49,856 nt of DNA, taken from positions 1 through 49,856 of IMG/VR virus record IMGVR_UViG_3300024273_001733; one strand, 5' to 3'. This document shows positions 12,067 through 19,293 of the stretch, in pieces. The notes below the pieces were generated by a model. The model searched no databases. It was not told the DNA's origin and saw only the letters and a program-made list of their open reading frames with translations. Each line of letters opens with the position of its first letter. Position 1 is the stretch's first letter. A program made the translations under genes and the position numbers. Source of the DNA: a virus.

Positions 12067-14772
12067 TTAACTACCATTATAAGAACCGGACACGCCCGCC
12101 AGTTGGCCAACATCGACAACTTTGATAGTATCGTCAAATCTAGCCTTAAGTGCTTCAATTGCTAGGATTAAGTCAGCAGTATTGAGTTTATCTTCTTTTG
12201 TACCTTTATTTGCCTTGTCAGTACTCTTCTTAGCACCTAGTACAGTTTCTTTAACACTATTGATTGCTCCAGAAAGTGCGTCTGTAATTCCTCCAGTAGC
12301 ATTGCCCTGTTTTTCAACAGATTTCTCAAGGTTTTCAACGGTTCCGGATAATTCCTTAACCGCTACCATTAATTTTTCAGCGAGTATTGCCATTGCAGAT
12401 TCTCCTCCATTTTTAGCCAAATCATCAAGTGCCTTAAACATACTTGTGGTTGCGCGGATCGCCTTAATGTTCATTGTCCTACTCGCGTCTGACATTATCT
12501 TATATGAGTTTGCAATCATTTTAGTAGCCTTTGCCTGTTCTGTAAAATCGTCAGCATCTACACTTTTGTGGAATTCCACAACAGATCTAAATGCTTTCAT
12601 TACACCACCCGATGCAGCGTTAATTGTTGAGAATCCTTTACCAACTGCTATTAATGGTTTTGCCAATCCCATTATCTTTGGTCCGATCGCAGCAATTCTT
12701 TCAAGTAACTCAATAGGGGACGGTGCATCTCCTCCAAATAATTTACCTATACCTTCAAATAAACCTCCGATTGCACTTCCAATTCCATTCACAACACTTG
12801 CTCCCCCGATTGCTGCTGAAAATATTAACCATGCTCCTCCTAATGCTGCAACACCAATTGCAAGATCGATCATGTTTTCAATACCTATTTCATTTTTAAA
12901 TCGTGCAAGAACATCTATAATACCATTAATAGGTGTCAATAAAACTGAAGTTATTCCCTGTGCAACAGTTACTAAATTTGGCATTGCTGGCGCTAAACCT
13001 GCAAGAATCCAACCAACTGCTAATATTGTGATTGCAGCTACTATAATTCCCAAAGCTCCTAATAATAATGTTGCTGGTGTTAGGGCAGTTACTGCGATTC
13101 CCATTACAACTATTGCGGCTCCCATAACACCAAGTGCTGCTGCGGTTGCTATTGTCCATTCAAGTGGAGGTGCTATCATATTTCCTGGTAAAAGTTGAAA
13201 TAACCATGCAACTGCCACTATTGCAAATGCGGCAACGACAACACCAACAAGTGTTTTAGCCATTTCAGCAATTCCTAATTTACCAACCGTTTTACTTGAT
13301 AGATATATCATTGCTCCAAATATTACAACGGCTAAACCTGCTTTAAGTGTCCATTGTGCCTCTGGCGCAAAATATGCAATACCACTAAGTCCTTGGAAAA
13401 TCCACGCAGTAGCAAGAACACCAAACGCGATAATTGGAACAGCAACTGTCATAAATAACATTTCCTTAATGCTCATTCCTTTAATTGCCTTGGAAACAAT
13501 ATAAAAAGGTATACTAAATACTAACATTGCAAATCCTGCCTTAAGTACCCACATCGGATCAGGTGCTAAATATTCTCCAACTTCAGCGAGACCTTGGAAA
13601 ATATAGGCCACACCTACTATTGCAGCTGCCATTAATGGAATTGCAACTGAACCGTATATCAATTCTTTAATATTTGCTCCTTTAATTGCTTTCATAATAA
13701 AGTAAAATCCAACGGCAAATAAACCTATTGCAAATGCAGATTTAAGAACCCATAATGGATCTGGTGCAATTGGATCTGCAGGAAGCAATCTAAACATATA
13801 AGCAACTCCAGATATTGCAAGTGCCATCAACGGAATTGCAATTACACCAAACATTATTTCCTTTAAACTTGCACCTTTAATTGCTTTCATTATAAAATAA
13901 AATCCAACTGCAAATAAACCGATTGCAAATGCAGCTTTAAGAACCCATAAAGGATCTGGCGCAACTGGATTGGATGGCATTAACATAAATGCATATGCTG
14001 CTCCAACAATGCCAAGTGCCATTAGGGGAATTGCAACTGTGCCAAATATTAATTGTTCTTTCTTCAGATCTTTAGTTGCCTTAAGAATTAAAGAAAATGC
14101 AAATGCTGCAGGTATCATAATAACTGCAACTGCGAGTGCTAATAATAATTGTACAGGGTTAACCATTGGCATCAACATGAATATTGCTCCACCTAAAACA
14201 AGTGAGATTGCAATTCCTGCCAGCACAAGAGTAGTTGATCCTGCAAGTGCAAATAAAGAACTTGGTTTTGCAGGATTCATTCCTTTAATAGAACCCCCTG
14301 ACATGTCCTTGGCACTTTTTGCCAATGCTTCTGATATTTTTATATATATAGGAACGATAAGCGCAAAAATACCCGCTACTGCTAATACTGTAAGTAATTG
14401 TGGTATTGAAATAACAGGTATAAATGAAAATATTGCAGCAGCACCTACAATTGCACCAGCAACACCTATTATCATCAATGCAGTAAGACCCACATCTTTA
14501 GCTGACATTGGAGTAAATTTACCACCGGCGGCACCTCCTTTGGCGCCAGCACCCTTTTCGATACTTTTATTTTGATCCTTTAAAATACTTTTAATATCTA
14601 GTAAAACTCCTGTTTGCTTCTTTAATTCACTTATAATCTCTAATGCGTTTGTGTTTATGTTTATAACAACATCCGCTATTACTGAAAGTGCACTTGCAGA
14701 TGATTCTGTTGCAGCTGCAATTCTTTGTAAAGGAGAGACTAGTAGTTGTATTTGTTTTGTATTGTTAGTCAC
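12067..14772 (-). CDS. Tape measure protein built of hydrophobic repeats
   Basis: A 901-residue protein, the probable tail-length ruler (functional counterpart of T4 gp29, 590 residues). The N-terminus (1-70) and C-terminus (650-901) are soluble helical regions. Between them lie about five tandem units of 65-67 residues, each with two hydrophobic helices and the core APDPLWVLK...FAIGLFAVGFYFIMKAIKG, then KEIMFGVIAIPLMALAISGVAY. Tape measures often contain membrane-like segments used in DNA passage. It follows the tail chaperone gene, the normal order (chaperone then tape measure), with its own late promoter (14807-14816) and terminator. An alternative is an unrelated multi-pass membrane protein; length and position argue for the tape measure. 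Confidence 0.75.
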   Translation of the reverse strand: MTNNTKQIQLLVSPLQRIAAATESSASALSVIADVVININTNALEIISELKKQTGVLLDIKSILKDQNKSIEKGAGAKGGAAGGKFTPMSAKDVGLTALMIIGVAGAIVGAAAIFSFIPVISIPQLLTVLAVAGIFALIVPIYIKISEALAKSAKDMSGGSIKGMNPAKPSSLFALAGSTTLVLAGIAISLVLGGAIFMLMPMVNPVQLLLALAVAVIMIPAAFAFSLILKATKDLKKEQLIFGTVAIPLMALGIVGAAYAFMLMPSNPVAPDPLWVLKAAFAIGLFAVGFYFIMKAIKGASLKEIMFGVIAIPLMALAISGVAYMFRLLPADPIAPDPLWVLKSAFAIGLFAVGFYFIMKAIKGANIKELIYGSVAIPLMAAAIVGVAYIFQGLAEVGEYLAPDPMWVLKAGFAMLVFSIPFYIVSKAIKGMSIKEMLFMTVAVPIIAFGVLATAWIFQGLSGIAYFAPEAQWTLKAGLAVVIFGAMIYLSSKTVGKLGIAEMAKTLVGVVVAAFAIVAVAWLFQLLPGNMIAPPLEWTIATAAALGVMGAAIVVMGIAVTALTPATLLLGALGIIVAAITILAVGWILAGLAPAMPNLVTVAQGITSVLLTPINGIIDVLARFKNEIGIENMIDLAIGVAALGGAWLIFSAAIGGASVVNGIGSAIGGLFEGIGKLFGGDAPSPIELLERIAAIGPKIMGLAKPLIAVGKGFSTINAASGGVMKAFRSVVEFHKSVDADDFTEQAKATKMIANSYKIMSDASRTMNIKAIRATTSMFKALDDLAKNGGESAMAILAEKLMVAVKELSGTVENLEKSVEKQGNATGGITDALSGAINSVKETVLGAKKSTDKANKGTKEDKLNTADLILAIEALKARFDDTIKVVDVGQLAGVSGSYNGS

Positions 14773-14806
14773 ACTGGTTAATTTTTTTTAATATGCCATG
14801 TCTAAC

Positions 14807-14816
14807 ATTATATATC
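14807..14816 (-). promoter_or_regulatory. Late promoter GATATATAAT
   Basis: A perfect late box, 35 bases upstream of the tape measure ATG and directly after the terminator at 14822-14848. Confidence 0.75.
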
Positions 14817-14821
14817 TAAAT

Positions 14822-14848
14822 AAAAAAGGATCCACTTGGGATCCTTTC
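14822..14848 (-). terminator. Rho-independent terminator after the tail chaperone genes
   Basis: AAAGGATCC, a 5-base loop and GGATCCTTT, followed by TTT on the minus strand. It starts 3 bases after the stop of 14851-15123. Confidence 0.88.
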
Positions 14849-14850
14849 TT

Positions 14851-15123
14851 TTAGAGTTTTGGCATTTTCATGTTTGGCATTTTCATGTTTGGCATTTTCA
14901 TGTTACTCATCATGCCGGACGTTGCATCTTGCTGTCCTTCGTTCTGTTTATTCTCCGCTTTCAAATGTTCAACCAGGTCTTTCACCATATAGTGAAATTC
15001 ATAGTATTCCAAATTCTCAAGCTCGCTCGGTTGAATATGTAATTTAAGATAAATATGAAATTTAGTCTTAAAGAAGTTCGCCAGCGATATCTTGAACAAT
15101 GAAAAGAGATTTGATCCCGTCAC
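14851..15123 (-). CDS. Tail assembly chaperone, frameshift (C-terminal) part
   Basis: An open frame that overlaps the end of 15068-16027 by 56 bases in the +1 frame. The only early start is GTG at 15121-15123, so it is most likely reached by +1 frameshifting at CTT-TAA (15068-15073), which would add 72 residues starting KTKFHIYLKLHIQPSELENL. The segment PSELENLEYYEFHYMVKDLV resembles the conserved helix of tail-chaperone extensions (lambda GT type), where the frameshifted product bridges tail subunits and the tape measure. The C-terminus has three NMKMP repeats. The tape measure gene follows. The frameshift is inferred from frames and the slippery codon; start-codon use remains the alternative. 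Confidence 0.65.
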   Translation of the reverse strand: MTGSNLFSLFKISLANFFKTKFHIYLKLHIQPSELENLEYYEFHYMVKDLVEHLKAENKQNEGQQDATSGMMSNMKMPNMKMPNMKMPKL

Positions 15124-16027
15124 GAAAGGTGATGGGAACTTCCTCCTCCTCGTCCCCTAACTGTACTAGTAAATTTGGTTGAATACCTACTTTCATTTTT
15201 TCAGCCAGCGTATATACTAGATTGTATTTTTTGCTTGACCATCCGTTTAATTCAATTTCAAAGTCAAATATTGATTTGTCATTAAAACCTCTCCAATCAT
15301 GGTGAAGGTAAGGTATGATTTGTAGTACTGACTGATCAATCTTTTCACCTTTTTGTTGTTTCTCTCTAATATATGCTGTAATCTTTTGCATAACACCAAT
15401 CACAGGAGGTCTCATTGAAATTGTTCCAAATGATTTTGTTTCAATCATAAAAGATTTAGCATCATTATCATAATATTTATCCAATTCACTGGGAATTTTA
15501 AAATACTGGAAGTAATCTTTCTTGATTTCAATCTCATGCTTTTCGTTTTTCTTACTCATATGCTCGATTTTCAAGCTTGATTCTGGCTCAGGAAACGTTA
15601 ATTCTCTAATTGATAAAATAATAAAGAATCTATCCTCTTCCAAAATATCCTTGTAAGATAATCTTGTTGTATTACATGTAATTCTTACGCATGATTCTAC
15701 GATTTGATTTAATTTTTCGTCAATATCTAATACATTAGATTCTTCGATTGTTGAAAAGTGTCTAACCTCTGCAACCTTTGCAGAACGTATTGAAATTTCA
15801 GTTCCATCTGGATAGAACATACCGCCTGATGGTAATGAAATAACCGGGATTGCGTGATAACCTAGGTGGAAATCTGCTCCTTCAGCCTGTGGTCCTCCGA
15901 ATCTTTCCATATTAACTTTACCTAAGTTAACTGGCTCCTCTCTAATAATTTCGGGTTCTACATTTTCATTCGATTGAACAATATTCTTATATTGATCCTC
16001 CAAATTTAATTCGTTTTCGTTACTCAT
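15068..16027 (-). CDS. Tail assembly chaperone (T4 gp26-like)
   Basis: A 319-residue protein with the pattern of the T4 gp26/tail-chaperone family: PVISLPSGGMFYPDGTEISI, then AKVAEVRHFSTIEESNVLDIDEKLNQIVESCV, then ILEEDRFFIILSIRELTF, the aspartate-containing segment conserved in these proteins. The family acts transiently in assembly of the tail tube around the tape measure. The gene ends with GAA-CTT-CTT-TAA-G, where +1 slippage on CTT would fuse it to the 72 residues encoded at 14851-15123 to give a 391-residue product. Upstream is a ribbon-helix-helix gene, 3 bases away. Confidence is moderate for the family and good for the position between tube and tape measure genes. Confidence 0.68.
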   Translation of the reverse strand: MSNENELNLEDQYKNIVQSNENVEPEIIREEPVNLGKVNMERFGGPQAEGADFHLGYHAIPVISLPSGGMFYPDGTEISIRSAKVAEVRHFSTIEESNVLDIDEKLNQIVESCVRITCNTTRLSYKDILEEDRFFIILSIRELTFPEPESSLKIEHMSKKNEKHEIEIKKDYFQYFKIPSELDKYYDNDAKSFMIETKSFGTISMRPPVIGVMQKITAYIREKQQKGEKIDQSVLQIIPYLHHDWRGFNDKSIFDFEIELNGWSSKKYNLVYTLAEKMKVGIQPNLLVQLGDEEEEVPITFRDGIKSLFIVQDIAGELL

Positions 16028-16030
16028 ATT

Positions 16031-16246
16031 TTATTTTTCTTTAAGTTTTCTGATGTCAATTTTTTCAAAAGGTTTGTCATCGTTTACCTTGTTTTCGATT
16101 TCTTGTCTAATTATCTCCCTTATAAAAGCAGAAATTGAAATTGGTCTTTCTCCAGTTTCAATTGCCTCATTAAGGATAATTCTATTAATCAAAGATACCT
16201 CGTCTTCTGAAAGAAGTACTTGTAACTTTTTTGTCAGTTTATCCAT
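16031..16246 (-). CDS. Ribbon-helix-helix-like small protein
   Basis: A 71-residue protein with KKLQVLLSEDEVSLINRIIL followed by SISAFIREIIRQEIENK, matching the ribbon-helix-helix (Arc/CopG/MetJ) layout: a short strand and two helices, the second starting after S-x-S. Such proteins bind DNA as dimers and usually repress. It sits between the tube protein and the tail chaperone gene, an unusual place for a regulator. It may damp late transcription or have a structural role. A weak box, GATAATATAA, occurs upstream near 16260-16270, after the terminator at 16294-16330. Confidence 0.62.
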   Translation of the reverse strand: MDKLTKKLQVLLSEDEVSLINRIILNEAIETGERPISISAFIREIIRQEIENKVNDDKPFEKIDIRKLKEK

Positions 16247-16293
16247 TTAACTTTCTATATATTATATTATCATTATATTATGTTTTTGTTTCA

Positions 16294-16330
16294 CAAAAAT
16301 ATAGGGGATATTGTTTAGTTATCCCCTATA
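16294..16330 (-). terminator. Rho-independent terminator after the tube gene
   Basis: ATAGGGGAT, an 11-base loop and ATCCCCTAT, followed by ATTTTTG on the minus strand, immediately after the stop of 16342-16896. Confidence 0.85.
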
Positions 16331-16341
16331 AGTGAAATAAA

Positions 16342-16896
16342 TTATGCTAAGTCTTCTTTCCAAGCATCACATCTAAAACCTACCTCTAATTGAGCAGGAT
16401 CCGCGGATTCATATGATAAATCATTAGTGAAACCTAGGCCTGAAGTAATAAGACAATCTTCAAGAGTTACAGTTCTATAAATATCTCCAGATCTGTTGAA
16501 CTGTACGATAACGATAGTACCTACGTAATCTTTTTTAAGTCCCATAGCACCTGTTTGTGGGTCGTATTGTTTGTTATACCATTGTCTCATTGATTTATAA
16601 AGGTAAGCTTGATTTGCTTCATTTAAGTTTAATGAGAAGTTAATAGTAATATCAACTGCTGTTTCACCAGGCATACCTGCGAACGAACGAGTTGCGAATT
16701 TATATTTTTGTGCTACTGCATCAACTCCTTTATATAATTCTAATCCTCCGATTGAATTAACATGTTGAAGCGTTAACGGCGCATCTGAAACTCCAGATGG
16801 AGGTAAAATTGTAACTTCAAACAGGTTAGCCTGTACTGGTTCAAAATTTCTACCTTTTCTAGATGTTTGATCTTGTGAATAATGTGGTAAAGCCAT
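16342..16896 (-). CDS. 19: Tail tube protein (T4 gp19)
   Basis: A 184-residue tube subunit. Characteristic segments are NFEPVQANLFEVTILPP near the start, QKYKFATRSFAGMPGETAVDITINFSLN in the middle, and LYKSMRQWYNKQYDPQTG, which matches the conserved W-x3-YD-P-x-TG turn of T4-like and related tube proteins. It polymerises as hexameric rings inside the sheath. It is encoded right after the sheath gene, in T4 order (18, 19), with its own late box and a terminator, so a high, separate transcript is expected. Length is close to T4 gp19 (163). Confidence 0.92.
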   Translation of the reverse strand: MALPHYSQDQTSRKGRNFEPVQANLFEVTILPPSGVSDAPLTLQHVNSIGGLELYKGVDAVAQKYKFATRSFAGMPGETAVDITINFSLNLNEANQAYLYKSMRQWYNKQYDPQTGAMGLKKDYVGTIVIVQFNRSGDIYRTVTLEDCLITSGLGFTNDLSYESADPAQLEVGFRCDAWKEDLA

Positions 16897-16917
16897 GTTT
16901 ATTAATGTTTTATTTTT

Positions 16918-16926
16918 TTATATATC
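16918..16926 (-). promoter_or_regulatory. Late promoter GATATATAA
   Basis: A late box between sheath and tube genes, 22 bases before the tube ATG. Confidence 0.7.
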
Positions 16927-16929
16927 TTA

Positions 16930-19239
16930 TTAACCTAGGTTACCTGATTGGATTTCTCCTGTGTTTAAGATTGTAGTTCTATGAACAACGATTTCTAAAC
17001 CTTTAACAGGTTCAACATAAGTATCGATGATTCCGATATTGTTGTCAATAACTTCATTCGTATTATTAGTACTATCCATAATGTTTCTAAACTCATAAAC
17101 ACCTCCGTCTTGTTTAATACTTTCCATGAAAGAATCTGCAAGAGTTTTAATCTCTAATCTTGTTTGTACATTGTTAAATTCAAATACATAATCTTTAAGA
17201 ATATTTGCCATACCATCTTGGATATAAATAAGTGCTTCTCTAACATGTGCTGAAGAAAGCGCTGATTTAATAGATTGTTGTGCAGTTTTGTTTCCTAAGA
17301 TAGTTAAACCTACACCTCTCTGGAATACGATAGGGTTGATTCCAAATGGCTCTAGGTAATCTCTATCATTTTTGTCAAATGAATATTCAACTCCCTTTGT
17401 GTTAGTCCCTGCAACAACACCACGTCTTGGACCAGCAACGATTGACCAAGGTAAAGCGTTAGTGTATTTGTCCATGTAGTTGTTAGATACATATGCAGCA
17501 GGTGGAACGATAATATCTTTACCGTTATCTGATACAATTAAACCTGGACCATAGTAGAATGCATAGTTAGCTCCTTGTGTGATGCTAGGCAATGTATATA
17601 CTTTAGTTGGGTTTTTATCTTGGTTACCACCTGTTGTTACATAAAGCGATTGGAATGTTCCATTCTCATCAGTAAATGAAGGATCCGTAGATTTTTTGAA
17701 ATCTTCGATTGTTGGTGCATTTATGATAGCAGACGCATTTTGTCTGTCTTTTGCTAATTGAGAAAGATTTGATTTAGTGTTGATTCCGTTTACGTCAAAT
17801 GAAGTAAATGTATCTACAACATATCTAAAGTCGATAATGTCTTTGTCAATTAAAGCGTCATACAACCCGATACCTCCAGTAAGAACAGATAGATATTGGC
17901 TAATTGTTTTTTGAGTAATAACTGCTTTTGCTAAAACAAACGGCTTGTAATAATCCGATGCGTTTTCGAAAGACTTAATAATTCTATCACTATATAAAGG
18001 CTCAACGTCTGTATACACTGTGAATAATGCATCAGCACCTGCATTTATTAATTCTTTAGAAATTCTATTAACTCTTGCAAGTCTGCCAGATCCCGAAGCA
18101 CCGTCAACATAATCTCCAATAGTAATCGGGAATATTTCAGGTGATGGATATATCGAACCAGTGAATGTTACTGTAAAGCTTGTATTACCTGGAGTAGCCT
18201 GGGTTACAGTACCTACAATTGTCTGTACTGTGAAATCATACGCAGTTTCTCTTGGGCTAGTAACATTATTGGCAACATGTGAAAGTAGTTCATAATCTTC
18301 AGTGTTAATAACAGAGTGTCCTACGAAATCAACCTTAGTTCCAGTTTCATCTATTACTAAATCCTCGTCAACTGCACAGAATAAACCTGTTCTTCTTGCT
18401 TCAGCGTTAATCGTTGACTCAATATATAGGTTTCTACCTTCAAGATCTTTAAATCCTGGTAAAATAGAACCTGTATATTGTGCAATTAAACTAACTTGTC
18501 TTAAATTAGCAAATTCGTTTAATTTAGATTTGATTAATCCTTCAGCTGTAAAGAATTCAGAGTAGATTGGATCGTTTAGCATAATAGCAGGATCAAATTC
18601 TCCTTTAAATACAAATACATCTAACATAAAGTCAGACATCTTGTCAAAGTCATTTAAGTATTCTGGAACATTTCCTGCACCATACCATTCTCTTGCTGTT
18701 AAATCAAATTCTTTAACAGAAGCAGCTTGTCTTACTATAATTGTAATCGAATCTTGTTTAATGTTTACGAAATTTAATAGGTTATTGTCACCGTTTGCGA
18801 TTGTAGCTAGTGTAGCCGTATCTGAGGGTGTCATAAACTTATCGTTATCGAAGAATTTATCGTAATCCTTTGAACCGTCTACTGATGCATTAGCATCGAC
18901 AGTACCATTTGTTGAAAGTGATTGATAATTTGCAAGATCGTTGTCGGCTACAAATTTACCTAAGTTTAATGCTAAGATAGGACCTCTTGTAAGAGCTTCA
19001 ATACATGATCTGTGGAAAAACATTCCCTTTTTTTCTAATCCTTTGTCAATTGAACCAAAAACATTGTTAAATGTTTCTTGTGAATCAATTAAAACTGGTG
19101 TGTTGTAAGGTCCTTTTCTAGAGTGACCTACAACTAATCTAAGAGTCTCTACGTTAATATTCGCAGTTTGAGATTTGTCAAACTCAAGTCTATAAACTCC
19201 TGAGCTCTTAAAATTTAATAATTGAGGACTTAATGCCAT
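16930..19239 (-). CDS. 18: Contractile tail sheath protein (T4 gp18)
   Basis: A 769-residue sheath subunit. The start, SPQLLNFKSSGVYRLEFDKS, and LVVGHSRKGPYNTPVLIDSQ are typical of T4-like sheaths (virion insertion of the N-terminal strand, then the GxS.KGP segment). The C-terminal domain has YYGPGLIVSDNG, DRDYLEPFGINPIVFQRGVGLTILGNKTAQ and a helical ending that contains the tail-tube contact. It contracts to drive the tube through the host envelope. It is longer than T4 gp18 (659), with extra material in the middle (about residues 320-420) that is probably a surface domain. A strong late box is upstream. Confidence 0.93.
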   Translation of the reverse strand: MALSPQLLNFKSSGVYRLEFDKSQTANINVETLRLVVGHSRKGPYNTPVLIDSQETFNNVFGSIDKGLEKKGMFFHRSCIEALTRGPILALNLGKFVADNDLANYQSLSTNGTVDANASVDGSKDYDKFFDNDKFMTPSDTATLATIANGDNNLLNFVNIKQDSITIIVRQAASVKEFDLTAREWYGAGNVPEYLNDFDKMSDFMLDVFVFKGEFDPAIMLNDPIYSEFFTAEGLIKSKLNEFANLRQVSLIAQYTGSILPGFKDLEGRNLYIESTINAEARRTGLFCAVDEDLVIDETGTKVDFVGHSVINTEDYELLSHVANNVTSPRETAYDFTVQTIVGTVTQATPGNTSFTVTFTGSIYPSPEIFPITIGDYVDGASGSGRLARVNRISKELINAGADALFTVYTDVEPLYSDRIIKSFENASDYYKPFVLAKAVITQKTISQYLSVLTGGIGLYDALIDKDIIDFRYVVDTFTSFDVNGINTKSNLSQLAKDRQNASAIINAPTIEDFKKSTDPSFTDENGTFQSLYVTTGGNQDKNPTKVYTLPSITQGANYAFYYGPGLIVSDNGKDIIVPPAAYVSNNYMDKYTNALPWSIVAGPRRGVVAGTNTKGVEYSFDKNDRDYLEPFGINPIVFQRGVGLTILGNKTAQQSIKSALSSAHVREALIYIQDGMANILKDYVFEFNNVQTRLEIKTLADSFMESIKQDGGVYEFRNIMDSTNNTNEVIDNNIGIIDTYVEPVKGLEIVVHRTTILNTGEIQSGNLG

Positions 19240-19265
19240 AATTTTAATTGTATTTTTTTTCTTTT

Positions 19266-19275
19266 ATTATATATC
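19266..19275 (-). promoter_or_regulatory. Late promoter GATATATAAT
   Basis: A perfect late box 26 bases upstream of the sheath ATG. Confidence 0.75.
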
Positions 19276-19293
19276 TATTTTAATTGGGCTTAT

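Noticed and set aside
12122-13198. Long plus-strand open frame (358 codons) across the tape measure gene
   Set aside because: It is the complement of a hydrophobic, Ala/Ile/Gly-rich repeat gene; the product is Ser/Pro/Ile-rich without domains, and the minus-strand protein explains the sequence.
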